Below, in pieces: positions 16,140 to 25,680 of a stretch of DNA of 64,000 nt (positions within the stretch are counted from its first letter, which is position 1; every line of letters begins with the position of its first letter). Position numbers and translations under genes: made by a program. The notes beneath the pieces were generated by a model. That model was not told where the DNA came from and made no database searches. It was given only the letters and a program-made list of their open reading frames with translations. Source of the stretch: Streptomyces sp. NBC_01306 (GTDB lineage Bacteria > Actinomycetota > Actinomycetes > Streptomycetales > Streptomycetaceae); NCBI RefSeq assembly GCF_026340465.1, contig NZ_JAPEPC010000001.1, positions 5,027,001-5,091,000 of the forward strand, in the 5' to 3' direction.

Positions 16140-17660
16140 GTGCCCTTGACCCGTTGGCGCTCCCGCTGGCGTTCCCGCGCGAGACGCTCCGGCGTCCGGC
16201 GTCTCGCGCCCCCCATCGCTCTGCTCGCCGCAGCCCTGCTGGTGGCCGGTCTCGGGGCACCGGCCGCGGCAGGCACCGTGGCAGGTACCGCAGCCCCGGG
16301 GGCTCCCTACACACCCGTACCTCCGGCCAACCCGTACGCGGGGCCGCCCGGGACCGCCACGATGCATGGCGACACCGGATCCTCCGACACCACCCCGCTC
16401 GCCGGTCCCGGGGCCGGAGAGCTCTCCAGCAAGCGGAACGGGCTGCTGTCCGCCTGCCCCACCGTCCTGGTCGGATCCGACGGCTACCCCGTGGCGCTGT
16501 GCACACCGATCCTGGGCCAGGTGCCCACCGTCCATCTCCTCGATCCGCACACCGGCGCCTCCCTCACCTCGCTCAGACTCACCAAGGGCTCATTGCTCGG
16601 CGGTGTGTACGCCTACATCGACCACTGGAACCGGCTCGTCGTCGTCGACGGCAGCCGCTCGCTGCTGCGCATCGGCCACCACCGTGACGCCGCCGGCGCA
16701 TGGCGGCTGACCATCGACAAGAGCCTCTCGCTCGCCTCGGCCGTGCCCGCGGACGACGCCGTCACCGGGCTCTCGCCGGACTGGCAGGGGCGCGTCTGGT
16801 TCGCCACCGGTGACGGTGTGGTCGGCACTGCGGACGACACCACCGCGACCGTGCGGTCCATGAAGCTCCCCGCCGGCGAGCGGATCGCCAACAGCATCTC
16901 GACCGCGCCGCAGGGCACCGCCGTGACCAGCACCCACGCCACCTACCTGCTCACCGCAGCCGCCGACGGCACCCCGCGGGTCGCCTGGCGCCAGGCGTAC
17001 GACCGGGGGCAGGCGCGCAAGCCCGGCATGCTGAGCTGGGGCAGCGGCTCCACCCCCACCTTCTTCGGGCCCACCGACGGTACGGACTACGTGACGATCG
17101 TCGACAACGCGGACTCATCGGTGGCCCTGAAGGTCTACCGCACGTCGACCGGCGAGAGCATCTGCTCGGTCCCCGTGCTGCTCGCTTCCCACGGGCCCGG
17201 CAGCGAGAACTCCCCGATCGGGGCGGGCCGGAGCGTCTTCGTCGCGGGCACCTACGGCTACCCCTACCCCGCCGTGCCCGAAGGCGCGGGCGACAGCGTG
17301 CCCGCCTCCGCACCCTTCGCCGGCGGACTCAGCCGGGTGGACGTCCGGCCCGACGGCTCGGGCTGCGACCTGGTCTGGGACAACACGGTGCGCTCGGCAG
17401 CCGTACCGAAACTCTCCACAGCGGACGGGAGACTGCACACGGTGCTGCGCGACCCGGTCATTCCCGGTACCACGGGGACCAGCCTGCTCGACCCCTACCG
17501 GTACGCGGAGATCGACCCGTCCACCGGAAGGATCCTCCGCAGCAAGCTGGTGGGTATCGGCGCCCTGTACGACACCCTGCAAATGGCCGGCACCGTGGCT
17601 CCGGACGGCGCCTATCTGCAGGGCACCGTCACCGGCATCCTCCGGATCACCGCGGGCTGA
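16140..17660 (+). CDS. Secreted beta-propeller-like protein of unknown function
   Basis: A 506-aa exported protein. A very basic N terminus (RWRSRWRSRARRSGVRR) leads to a hydrophobic stretch and an Ala-rich cleavage region ending near LGAPAAAG, then a Pro/Gly linker. The mature part has spaced blades with aromatic and Gly-Asp turns, such as DWQGRVWFATGDGVVG and GGLSRVDVRPDGSG, as in quinoprotein- or SMP30-like propellers, and four or more Cys that could form disulfides. GTG 16140 has GGAG six bases upstream; ATG 16128 is the alternative. Function unknown. A hairpin terminator follows directly. Confidence 0.75.
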   Translation: MPLTRWRSRWRSRARRSGVRRLAPPIALLAAALLVAGLGAPAAAGTVAGTAAPGAPYTPVPPANPYAGPPGTATMHGDTGSSDTTPLAGPGAGELSSKRNGLLSACPTVLVGSDGYPVALCTPILGQVPTVHLLDPHTGASLTSLRLTKGSLLGGVYAYIDHWNRLVVVDGSRSLLRIGHHRDAAGAWRLTIDKSLSLASAVPADDAVTGLSPDWQGRVWFATGDGVVGTADDTTATVRSMKLPAGERIANSISTAPQGTAVTSTHATYLLTAAADGTPRVAWRQAYDRGQARKPGMLSWGSGSTPTFFGPTDGTDYVTIVDNADSSVALKVYRTSTGESICSVPVLLASHGPGSENSPIGAGRSVFVAGTYGYPYPAVPEGAGDSVPASAPFAGGLSRVDVRPDGSGCDLVWDNTVRSAAVPKLSTADGRLHTVLRDPVIPGTTGTSLLDPYRYAEIDPSTGRILRSKLVGIGALYDTLQMAGTVAPDGAYLQGTVTGILRITAG

Positions 17661-17663
17661 GGA

Positions 17664-17695
17664 CCGTGTCCGCCGTCCCGGGGCGGCGGACACGG
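17664..17695 (+). terminator. Hairpin terminator after the secreted-protein gene
   Basis: A perfect 12-bp stem, CCGTGTCCGCCG with CGGCGGACACGG, and an 8-base loop, three bases after the stop codon. Confidence 0.8.
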
Positions 17696-17780
17696 GCCGG
17701 ACGTGGGCCGGAACGTGGGCCATTGTCCGGTCGGCCGTGTCGCGTTCGCCCCGGGACGACGGACGCAGCAGAGTGGAGAT

Positions 17781-18767
17781 ATGGGTGCAGACCAGGCATT
17801 GCGGGCGGCGCTGGTGCGGGAGATCGCGGAGAGCGGCGCACTGGCGGATCCGGCCTGGCGTGACGCGTTCGCCGAGGTGCCGAGGCATCTCTTTGTGCCC
17901 TACTACTTCGTGGACGGGGTGGGGCGGCGTGCGCGGCTGTGGGGCGAGGACCCGGACCTCGTGCGGCGCAGGCGCTGGCTGGAGGGCGTCTACACCGACC
18001 AGCCGCTGGCCACCCGGATCCGGGACGGCGAGCTGATCTCGTCCAGCAGCCAGCCGTCGCTGATGGCGCGGATGCTGGATGGTCTCGGACTGCGGGACGG
18101 TGACGCCGTACTGGAGATCGGGGCGGGCAGCGGGTACAACGCGGCCCTGCTGGCCCACCGGCTGGGCGACTCCCTGGTCACGACCGTCGACATCGACCCG
18201 GAGATCACCGAGTCGGCGCGCAGCCATCTGTCGGCCGCCGGTTACGCCCCCGCCGTCGTCACCGGGGACGGCGCGCTGGGCTGCCCCGCGCGGGCGCCCT
18301 TCGACGCGATCATCGTGACGTGTGCGCTCCCCTCCGTACCGCGGGCCTGGCTCGCGCAGTGCCGGCCGGGGGCGCGGATCCTCGCCCCGCTCGCGACCGG
18401 GCTGATCGTGCTGCGGGTGCGGGACGAGCGACATGCGCAGGGGCGGTTCCTGGAGACGCCCGCCTACTTCGTACCGCTGCGTGGTGCGGAGGGGGCCGAA
18501 CCGGTGCTGCGCAGCGGCGGGCTGCCGCCCAGCGTGCTGAACGACGCCCTGTTCCGCTTCGTGCTCACCCTGACGAGTGGCAGCCTCGATCCGGTCGATG
18601 CGTACTCCCTGTGGGAGCGCGAGGGGCGTCCGCAGCGGGAACGGTTCGGGGTGACGGTGAGCGGGGAGCACGAGTGGGCCTGGCTGGACGACCCCGAAGG
18701 GCCGTACGCATGGCCGCTCGTTCCCCCGGCTCACCGTCCGGTGGCTACTGCCCCCGGTGGATCCTGA
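17781..18767 (+). CDS. PCMT-family protein methyltransferase
   Basis: A 328-aa SAM-dependent methyltransferase related to protein-L-isoaspartate O-methyltransferase. It has EVPRHLFVP near the N terminus, the substrate loop ISSSSQPSLMARML, the SAM motif VLEIGAGSGYNAALLA (about 115-130), the acidic TTVDIDPEI and post-motif VTGDGALG. It is longer than the roughly 215-aa E. coli enzyme. The extra C terminus (about 220-328) resembles the two-part actinobacterial subfamily, so the substrate may not be isoaspartate. ATG 17781 follows GGAG. Its 3' end overlaps the convergent FHA gene by 23 bp. Confidence 0.85.
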   Translation: MGADQALRAALVREIAESGALADPAWRDAFAEVPRHLFVPYYFVDGVGRRARLWGEDPDLVRRRRWLEGVYTDQPLATRIRDGELISSSSQPSLMARMLDGLGLRDGDAVLEIGAGSGYNAALLAHRLGDSLVTTVDIDPEITESARSHLSAAGYAPAVVTGDGALGCPARAPFDAIIVTCALPSVPRAWLAQCRPGARILAPLATGLIVLRVRDERHAQGRFLETPAYFVPLRGAEGAEPVLRSGGLPPSVLNDALFRFVLTLTSGSLDPVDAYSLWEREGRPQRERFGVTVSGEHEWAWLDDPEGPYAWPLVPPAHRPVATAPGGS

Positions 18768-20040
18768 TGGTCGTCCAGGCGCCGACGTGCACCCGGTCGC
18801 CCTCTTCGAGCGGGATCGGCACGTAGGGCTGGATCGGGTCCTCGCCGCCGTTGACGGTGGTGCCGTTGGTCGAGTTCTGGTCGACCACCGCCCAGGATCC
18901 GTCGGGCTGCTGGACCAGGACCGCGTGCTGGTGCGACACCCCCGGGTCCTCGGGCGGCACCGACAGGTCGATGTCGGGTGACTCGCCCGTGGAGTGTCTG
19001 CGGCGGCCGATGGTGATCTGGTTCCCGGTGAGCGGAAGGCGCTGCTCGGGGGAGTAGGCAGGCAGATTGAGCCCGGTGGCCTCGGGGCCGCTGCGCTGCA
19101 TCATCGCCATGAAGTACTCACGGTCGGGGCCGATCGTGGCCGACCAGCCCGCCGGGGCCTGGGCCTGGGCCTCCGGGGCCTGCTGACCGGGCTGACCCGG
19201 GTGACTCGGCCGGCCGGGCGCCTGCTGGCCTGGTCCCTGCTGCTGGTGGTGCGGCTGCGGGGGCTGGGACTGAGGCGGTTGGGACTGGGGCGGCTGGGAC
19301 TGCTGCGGAGGCTGGGAATGGGGCGGCTGAAACTGCTGCGGCGGCTGGTGCTGCGGGGGCGCCTGCCGGCCGGGGCCCTGCTGGCCCGGTCCTTGCCCGC
19401 CCGGTCCTTGTGGCTGTCCGGAGTCGGGCCGGCCCGGTCCCTGCGGCTGGGCCTGGGACGGCGGCGGGAGCAGCCAGTCGTCCGCGTTCGGCTGCTCGGC
19501 AGGCTGCGGGGCCTGCGGGGCTCTCGGCGGCTGCGCGAACGAGGGCGGCGGCGGAGCGGACTGCTGCTGGTACGCCGGGGGCGGCGGCGGAGGCGGCGGG
19601 ACCGGCCGGCCGCTCGGGGAGTTCGACAGCGGCTCGGCGGGACGGTTGATCTGCGAGGGCCGAGAGCTCTGGTAGTCGAACGCGTCCGGCGGCCTGGGCG
19701 GCTGCTGCTGGGACTGGAGTCCCGGAGGCAGATTCGGGGCCACCGGCGTGTACGAGGTCGCGGTGTTGGTGAGGAAGTTCCAGCGGCACTCCTCGCAGAA
19801 CGGCGCCCCGGCCTCGCGCGGTGTACGGCACTGCGGGCAGATCTCCGCCTGGGCGGTGGCCTCCGGCGGGTAGCCGTAACCGGCCGCCGGGTTGCGGCCC
19901 GGCGGGGGCTGCTGGGGCGCGCCGCCGCCTGCGTACGGCGGGGGCGGCGGGGGAGGCGGCGGCACGGCGCCCATGCGATGGCCGCAGACCTCGCACCAGT
20001 CGTCGGATCCCGACTGGTGTCCGTTCGGGCAGGTCGGCAT
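18745..20040 (-). CDS. FHA-domain protein with N-terminal zinc ribbons
   Basis: A 431-aa signalling adaptor, last gene of the glnX-pknG block. Cys pairs CPNGH/CEVCGH (3-20) and CPQCRTPREAGAPFCEECR (about 66-84) form two zinc-ribbon-like units. Residues 90-310 are Pro/Gln-rich and disordered, with polyproline runs. The FHA domain fills the last 90 residues: ITIGRRRHS, DIDLSVPPEDPGVSHQHAVL (Ser-His core) and NSTNGTTVNGG. FHA domains bind phosphothreonine, so it is a likely target or reader of the PknG-like kinase. In mycobacteria PknG acts on GarA, a shorter FHA protein. Start is ATG 20040 (MPTCPNGHQS). Confidence 0.88.
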   Translation of the reverse strand: MPTCPNGHQSGSDDWCEVCGHRMGAVPPPPPPPPPYAGGGAPQQPPPGRNPAAGYGYPPEATAQAEICPQCRTPREAGAPFCEECRWNFLTNTATSYTPVAPNLPPGLQSQQQPPRPPDAFDYQSSRPSQINRPAEPLSNSPSGRPVPPPPPPPPAYQQQSAPPPPSFAQPPRAPQAPQPAEQPNADDWLLPPPSQAQPQGPGRPDSGQPQGPGGQGPGQQGPGRQAPPQHQPPQQFQPPHSQPPQQSQPPQSQPPQSQPPQPHHQQQGPGQQAPGRPSHPGQPGQQAPEAQAQAPAGWSATIGPDREYFMAMMQRSGPEATGLNLPAYSPEQRLPLTGNQITIGRRRHSTGESPDIDLSVPPEDPGVSHQHAVLVQQPDGSWAVVDQNSTNGTTVNGGEDPIQPYVPIPLEEGDRVHVGAWTTIRIHRGQ

Positions 20041-20116
20041 GGAGTCGTTTCCCCCTCTCCTCATCCGGCCCGAAGGCCGCAAAACGTCACTTCTGCTGCT
20101 TATGGTGCTTTTTCTA

Positions 20117-21490
20117 TTACTTCTTGACGCGAACTGTCTTGGTGGAGCGGGTTTCGAGGGTCATCTCGTCCGCCTCCGCCACCTTTGCCTTCAGTCGCAC
20201 AGTACCGGTCGCTTCGTCGACGACGTCCACCACCTTCGCGAGCAGTTTCGCAGTGTCCGCGTTCCCCGACGCCGCCGCAAGCTGGACAGCGCGGCCGAGC
20301 TTCGCCGTCGCTCCGTCCAGATTGCCCGACTTGCGGGCATCCAGGCCTTGTTGGATGACCTGTGCCAGTTCGGCCTGGCCCGTGTAGTGCGCGACCTGCG
20401 GGTTGATCGAGGTCGAGGCGGTCATGTCGTCCGTCCACACCGCGCGCACCAGGCCCTGTGAAAGCGTCTGCGGCGCACCCCCCGAGGGGTCGGGCAGGAC
20501 GAGCGAGACCCGGGCGGCGAGCATCTCCTGTCCGATACCCGCCTGCGGTACCTGGACGCACACGTGGTAGTCGCGCGACTCGTCCCCCCACGAGCCGGTC
20601 GGGTAGTCCCCTGCGCGTGGGCCGACTTCGGTACGACGATCCGTCAACTGCTCGACGCTTGGCGCCACTTGCTTGACGTACTTGATCTCCACGCCGACCG
20701 GCGTCCAGAGCCGCAGCGCGACGTCGGCGACCTCCTTGCCCATCGCGTTCTCCATCATCTGGGTGAAGTCCGCTGAAAGACCTGAGGGGTCGGCCACGAT
20801 GTCGGCCGTGCCGAGCAGCGCCGACGCGATACCGGTGACCTCCTTGACCTCCCAGTCCGTACCGACCCCGCGCGCGTCACAGGTGAACCGGCCCGCCGCG
20901 GCATCCAGCGAAGCCCGCAGATCCTCCGGCGCCTCATGTTCGTTGCGGCCGTCGGTCAGCAGGATGCCGTGCCGGATCTGCGGTACGCCGCCGCCCGCCT
21001 CGTCCGCGGTGTTGAGCAGCCGGTCGGCGAGGCGCAGCCAGGTGCCGATCGCCGTACCCCCGCCGGCGCTCAGCTTGCGCAGCGCCTCCCTGGCCTGGGC
21101 GCGCGTCGCCGGGTCGGCGATGGCGAGCCGGCCGTTGCCCGGGTAGATGTCCTTCGCCACATGGGTGCCCGCCACCACGGAGAACGCGGTGCCGTCCCGC
21201 AGTGCGCCGATCGCCGCCGCCGTCGCCTCCCGTGCGTTGCGCATCTTCGTCGGCGGGTAGTCCATCGAACCCGAGCAGTCCACCATGATCACCACTGCGG
21301 CAGCCGGCGCCTGTCCCGGCAGCGGTGCAGGTCCGGAGCTCGCACCGGTGAGTGCGGAGCCGCTGGTTCCGCCCCCGGTCGAGGTGACCGTGACGATCGC
21401 GTTCACCTCGCGCCCGCCCTCCGGCAGGAACTCGTTCTGGTACACGTCGACGGAGAATTGCGGCACGTTGGACTTGGAGAAGTTGGCCAT
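20117..21490 (-). CDS. VWA-domain (TerY-like) protein
   Basis: A 457-aa cytoplasmic protein. After about 65 residues of beta-rich lead (FSVDVYQNEFLPEGGREVNA), the von Willebrand A domain has a full metal site: DCSGS in VVIMVDCSGSMDYPP, a Thr in GGGTAIGTWLRL, and Asp in LLTDGRNEHE. C-terminal segments are beta strands, then a helical repeat-like region (about 390-440). VWA proteins pair with PP2C phosphatases and kinases in TerY-type triads. That trio is adjacent here. AAGGAG stands eight bases before ATG 21490. Confidence 0.88.
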   Translation of the reverse strand: MANFSKSNVPQFSVDVYQNEFLPEGGREVNAIVTVTSTGGGTSGSALTGASSGPAPLPGQAPAAAVVIMVDCSGSMDYPPTKMRNAREATAAAIGALRDGTAFSVVAGTHVAKDIYPGNGRLAIADPATRAQAREALRKLSAGGGTAIGTWLRLADRLLNTADEAGGGVPQIRHGILLTDGRNEHEAPEDLRASLDAAAGRFTCDARGVGTDWEVKEVTGIASALLGTADIVADPSGLSADFTQMMENAMGKEVADVALRLWTPVGVEIKYVKQVAPSVEQLTDRRTEVGPRAGDYPTGSWGDESRDYHVCVQVPQAGIGQEMLAARVSLVLPDPSGGAPQTLSQGLVRAVWTDDMTASTSINPQVAHYTGQAELAQVIQQGLDARKSGNLDGATAKLGRAVQLAAASGNADTAKLLAKVVDVVDEATGTVRLKAKVAEADEMTLETRSTKTVRVKK

Positions 21491-21565
21491 CTGACGGGCT
21501 CCTTGACGACAACGCGGCAATGTCAACAAAGTTAACGAGAACGGGAACGAGTGGCCTTCATGCCT

Positions 21566-22933
21566 TCACGCCTTCTCGTGGCCGGATCCTGCCCTCTGCG
21601 GTGGCATGGGGAACGGCACGACAGCCACTGTTACGTTGTCGTGGCCCCCGCCGTCGAGCGCGTGTCCGACGAGCACCTGCGCGCTGTGCAGGGCCCGGGT
21701 GGCCGCGTCCGGCGGGACGATCCGCGCCATCTGCTCGGCCGACTCCGCGTAGTTCCACAGGCCGTCGGAGCAGACCACGACCACACCCGGCCGGTCCGGT
21801 TCGAAGGACGCCGTGTGCGGCTCCAGTTCGTACGCGTCCGCGCCGAGCCAGCCCGTGATGGCGTGGGCCCGTTCGTCCGCGTACGCCTGTGCCTCGCCCA
21901 TCAGGCCGTTGGCTACCATCTGCGCCGCCCACGAGTCGTCCTCGGTGAGCCGGGACGGATGGGCGGTGCGGTCGTCGGGCACCCAGTACACCCGGCTGTC
22001 GCCCACCCAGCCGACGACGAGCAGGGCGCCCACCGTGATGGAGGCGACCAGGGTGCAGGCCGGGGCGTTCTGATGGCGGTGCCGGTCGTGCTCCATGGCT
22101 CCGGCCGGCTCGTTGGCCAGGGCGTTGACCGCCTCCGACGCGGCGATGATCGCCTCGTGCAGGGCCTGTTGAGGGTGGGTGCCCGCCGGCAGGGAGGTCA
22201 GCAGCGCCTCGTTGGCCGCCGCTGCCGCAGCGGCTGATGCCTCGTCGGGGCGGGTCGCCGACGACACCCCGTCGCAGACGATCGCCACGGTGGCGGCCGA
22301 ACCGTCCGGCAGGCCCACCGAGGACACCGCGAACGCGTCCTCGTTGCGGTGGTGGCGCAATCCGCGGTCGCTCACCGCGGCCACCGCGTCCAGCTCCTGT
22401 TCCATGTGGTCACGTTCGCGCGGCTGCGCGTGGCCGCAGTTCTCGCAGTAGCCGTCGCCGTCGATCCGGCCGGTACGGCAGGCGACGCAGACCTTCGCTG
22501 CGGCGTGCGCTGTGCCTTCCGCTGTGCCCTGGGCTGCTACCTGTGCTGCTCCTTCGGCTGTGCCCTCCGCCGGGGCGGGCGGCACAGCGGCCGCGGCCCG
22601 GGGGTCCGGGGCCGGCAGCGCGTACTCCTCGGGCGCCGGCGGGCCGTCGAACCGCACGCCCGCGGGCAGTTCACCGCCGTCCGACGTGATACCCGGCAGA
22701 TCGGACCCGGCCTGGACGGGCGCGGGGCTGCCGGAGCTGTCCTGGTCGGCGGCGGCAGGCCAGGTGGCGTGCGGGGCACCCGCCGGGCCCGCGCCGCCGT
22801 CGGCGTTCGCCGGGTGACCGGCCTGCGGCTCGGGCGCCGCCGACAGGTCGTACCCGCACGCACCGCAGAACAAGTCGCCGGGCTCCAGCGGCTCCTGGCA
22901 GCTGGGGCACGTGGCCAGATTCGTCTGGGACAT
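21566..22933 (-). CDS. PP2C-family Ser/Thr phosphatase with zinc ribbons
   Basis: A 455-aa metal-dependent phosphatase. The N terminus has a zinc ribbon (CPSCQEPLEPGDLFCGACG, 9-27), then 120 disordered residues rich in Ala and Pro, a second Cys cluster (CVACRTGRIDGDGYCENCGH) and the PP2C domain from about 205. Metal and phosphate motifs are visible: SDRGLRHHRNEDAF, IVCDGVSS, VGDSRVYW, VVCSDGLWNY and GGHDNVTVAVV. It should reverse phosphorylation by the kinase whose stop codon lies 4 bp upstream. Start ATG 22933. Confidence 0.93.
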   Translation of the reverse strand: MSQTNLATCPSCQEPLEPGDLFCGACGYDLSAAPEPQAGHPANADGGAGPAGAPHATWPAAADQDSSGSPAPVQAGSDLPGITSDGGELPAGVRFDGPPAPEEYALPAPDPRAAAAVPPAPAEGTAEGAAQVAAQGTAEGTAHAAAKVCVACRTGRIDGDGYCENCGHAQPRERDHMEQELDAVAAVSDRGLRHHRNEDAFAVSSVGLPDGSAATVAIVCDGVSSATRPDEASAAAAAAANEALLTSLPAGTHPQQALHEAIIAASEAVNALANEPAGAMEHDRHRHQNAPACTLVASITVGALLVVGWVGDSRVYWVPDDRTAHPSRLTEDDSWAAQMVANGLMGEAQAYADERAHAITGWLGADAYELEPHTASFEPDRPGVVVVCSDGLWNYAESAEQMARIVPPDAATRALHSAQVLVGHALDGGGHDNVTVAVVPFPMPPQRAGSGHEKA

Positions 22934-22937
22934 CAAT

Positions 22938-25670
22938 TCACACCCACGTCCGGGGGCGGAAACGGTTGGCCCGCTCCACCAGGTCGATCCTCTCCTCGCC
23001 GCGCTGGGCGAGCCGGGCGAGTACCCGGTACGAACGTTCGAGTCCGAAGCGCAGGCCACGCTCGTCGAGTGGACTGCCGAGCAGGGTGGTGGACTGCACC
23101 ACCTGGCCGCCCCGGCCTCCGGAGAGTACCCAGTCCAGGGCGGTGCCCAGTACTTCGGTGGTGAGCTGCTCCCGCCGCACGGCGTCGAGGCCGAACTGCT
23201 GGAGCGCCGCCACCTGGTCCGCGGCCGACCGCAGATCGTCCACCAGGGGGTCGGTCGGGACACGGCGGCGCAGCCGGGCGCGCACCGCGGCGACGCGCGC
23301 CGCCGTGTAGTGGATCGACGCCTCGGGGACCGATTCCAGGGTGTGCACGGCCGCGGTGCGGTCACCGGCCGCGAGCTGCACCCGGGCGAGGCCGAACGCC
23401 GCGCTGACATAGCTGGGGTCGGTCGTCCACACGAGGCGGTAGTACTCCGCCGCGTTGTCCAGCTGGCCGAGCACCTCCGCGCAGACACCGAGCGCCAGCT
23501 TCGGGGCGGGCTCACCCGGGAACGCGTCGTAGATCGCGTCGAAGGAGAGCGCGGCCGTCTCCCGGTCGCCGGTGACGAGCGAGGCCAGTCCGCGGTACCA
23601 GACGACCCGCCAGTCGTGGGGGTACTCGGTCTCCAGGTCCGTGATCATCTCGACCGCGGGGTACGCGTCCCGGCTGTCGAGGAGGGCCCGCGCCTGGCGG
23701 AGACTGCGCTCCAGCGACGGGGTGGGCGCGGATTCCAGCGCGGTGATCAGCTCGCCGGGCGCCGCGGCCATCAGGCCCGCCAGGAGACCGGCGTTCGGGT
23801 CGTGCGGGTCGATGCGCGGCACGGGCAACGCCAGTGCGGTGGCGCCTGCTTCGAACTCGGCGAGGTACCGGCCGGACGCGACCGCCGCCGGTCCGGCGGC
23901 CGACGGCGCGGCCGGCTCCGCCTGGCGCTGTGCGGGGAGCCCGGCCCGGGCGGGGAAGCCTGCCTGGGCGGGCTCATACGCGACGGCGGTGACGGCCCCG
24001 GTCCCGGTCCCGGCTTCGGGCGCGGAGCCATGGCCGCCGGATGCGGAGACCTGGTTGCTGCCCCCGTTGCTCGGGCTGCTCCGGTTGCTCCGGTTGCTCC
24101 GGATGGACTTTGCTCCGCGGCGGCCGACGGGAAGTTCGCGTGCGCCGAGCAGGGACGCGTCCCCGGTCAGCTCGGCGAAGAGCGCGGTGTCGGTGACCCG
24201 CACCTCGGGCCCGAACAGCGTCGACAGCGAAGGCCGCGGCCGTCCCGTCTGGATGGCGACGACCTCCCGCAGCACACCGGTGAGCTGCTCCGCCATCTCC
24301 GCCGCCGATGCGAACCTGCGGGCAGGGTCCGGGTCCGTGGCCCGTACGAGCAGCCGGTAGAACGACTCGTACCGCCGGAACACCTCGATGTTGTCCGGGT
24401 CGGGGAGGCTGTCCGCGAACACGTTCGTGTAGCCCTGGAAGTCGAAGGTCAGCACCGCGAGGGTGCGCGCCACGGTGTACAGGTCGGAGGCGACCGACGG
24501 CCCGGCCTCGGCGACCTCGGGCGCCTGGTAGCCGACCGTGCCGTAGATCGCCGACTCGTCGTCGTCCATCCTGCGCACCGCGCCCATGTCGATGAGCTTC
24601 AGCTGATCCTGCTGCTGTATCGCGTTGTCGACCTTGAAGTCGCAGTACAGCAGTGCCCGGCTGTGCAGATGGCCGAGCGCCTCCAGGGCCTCGATCCCGT
24701 ACGCACAGGCCTGTTCCACCGGCAGCGGGTCGCGCCTGCCGGACGGCCCGCGCCGCTCGTTGGCGATCTCCTTGAGCGACTTGCCGCCGACGTACTCCAT
24801 GACGATGTAGCCGTCCATGGAGCCGGTCCGCTGGTCGAGGTGCTCCACGAAGTTGTAGATGCGCACGATGTTGGAGTGCTCGATCTCGGCCAGGAAGCGC
24901 CGCTCCGAGATCGCCGCGGCCATCGCGTCCTGGTCCCCTGTGTCCAGCAGGCCCTTGAGTACCACCCAGCGGTCGGAGACAGCGCGGTCGACGGCGAGAT
25001 AGACCCAGCCCAGACCGCCGTGGGCCAGACAGCCCATCACCTCGTACTGTCCGTGCACGACGTCGCCGGTGTTCAGTTTCGGTACGAACGAGTAGGGGTG
25101 GCCGCACTTGGTGCAGAACCCCTCCGTGCGTCCGGCCCGCGCACCGCGCGAACGGCCCACCTGGGCACCGCAGTCGGAGCGCGAGCAGAACCGCTTGCGC
25201 TCCGGTACCTCGGGGTTGGCCATCACCGCGGACTGCGGATCGGGGCGCGGCACATCGGGGATCGACACGAGACCGGCGCCCAGCCGGTTGCGGCCCGACG
25301 AACTCGCCGAAGTCCCGGAGCTGCGCACCGAGACGGAACGCCCCGAACCCAGTCCCGACACGGAGCGCGAGAGCCGCCCGGAGACCGACCTGCGCGAGGT
25401 CGAAGAACGGGATGACGACCGGGCGGAAGGGGACGACGACCGGGCAGAACGGGACGACGAACCGGAGCCGCCGCGCACCGAAGCGCTGCCGGACCGCGCG
25501 CTGTTGCTCCCGCGGCCAGCACCGGCGATCCCGGTCGGCGGTGAACTCACCAGGCCGGTGGGCGACACCACCGGCGCCAGACCACAGGTGCCGCAGTACA
25601 GCTCGCCGCCGCCCATGTCCTCATAGCTGCCCTCGCACCCGGGCCGCTGGCACGCCTGCTGTTCGCTCAT
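22938..25670 (-). CDS. pknG: PknG-type Ser/Thr protein kinase with TPR region
   Basis: A 910-aa soluble kinase in PknG order. It has an N-terminal Cys pair cluster (CQRPGCEGS...YCGTCG), a Ser/Arg-rich disordered stretch (about 55-145), and a rubredoxin-like unit (FCSRSDCGAQVG...FCTKCGHPYSF, about 158-195). The kinase domain (about 203-470) has the PknG-type loop LAHGGLGWVYLA, catalytic YCDFKVDN in place of HRDLKxxN, and DMG for DFG. The C-terminal half (about 620-910) is helical with TPR-like LALGVCAEVLGQLDNAAEYY. M. tuberculosis PknG controls glutamate and TCA flux through GarA. The Lys-Val-Asp-Asn variant of the catalytic loop differs from LKPEN. Start ATG 25670. Confidence 0.92.
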   Translation of the reverse strand: MSEQQACQRPGCEGSYEDMGGGELYCGTCGLAPVVSPTGLVSSPPTGIAGAGRGSNSARSGSASVRGGSGSSSRSARSSSPSARSSSRSSTSRRSVSGRLSRSVSGLGSGRSVSVRSSGTSASSSGRNRLGAGLVSIPDVPRPDPQSAVMANPEVPERKRFCSRSDCGAQVGRSRGARAGRTEGFCTKCGHPYSFVPKLNTGDVVHGQYEVMGCLAHGGLGWVYLAVDRAVSDRWVVLKGLLDTGDQDAMAAAISERRFLAEIEHSNIVRIYNFVEHLDQRTGSMDGYIVMEYVGGKSLKEIANERRGPSGRRDPLPVEQACAYGIEALEALGHLHSRALLYCDFKVDNAIQQQDQLKLIDMGAVRRMDDDESAIYGTVGYQAPEVAEAGPSVASDLYTVARTLAVLTFDFQGYTNVFADSLPDPDNIEVFRRYESFYRLLVRATDPDPARRFASAAEMAEQLTGVLREVVAIQTGRPRPSLSTLFGPEVRVTDTALFAELTGDASLLGARELPVGRRGAKSIRSNRSNRSSPSNGGSNQVSASGGHGSAPEAGTGTGAVTAVAYEPAQAGFPARAGLPAQRQAEPAAPSAAGPAAVASGRYLAEFEAGATALALPVPRIDPHDPNAGLLAGLMAAAPGELITALESAPTPSLERSLRQARALLDSRDAYPAVEMITDLETEYPHDWRVVWYRGLASLVTGDRETAALSFDAIYDAFPGEPAPKLALGVCAEVLGQLDNAAEYYRLVWTTDPSYVSAAFGLARVQLAAGDRTAAVHTLESVPEASIHYTAARVAAVRARLRRRVPTDPLVDDLRSAADQVAALQQFGLDAVRREQLTTEVLGTALDWVLSGGRGGQVVQSTTLLGSPLDERGLRFGLERSYRVLARLAQRGEERIDLVERANRFRPRTWV

Positions 25671-25680
25671 CCCGTATCCC

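Noticed and set aside
22911..25415. An 834-aa plus-strand frame across the PknG gene
   Set aside because: It is Arg/Gly/Ala-rich filler opposite a kinase with clear motifs. Long antisense frames are expected at this GC content, and the same holds across most of the window.
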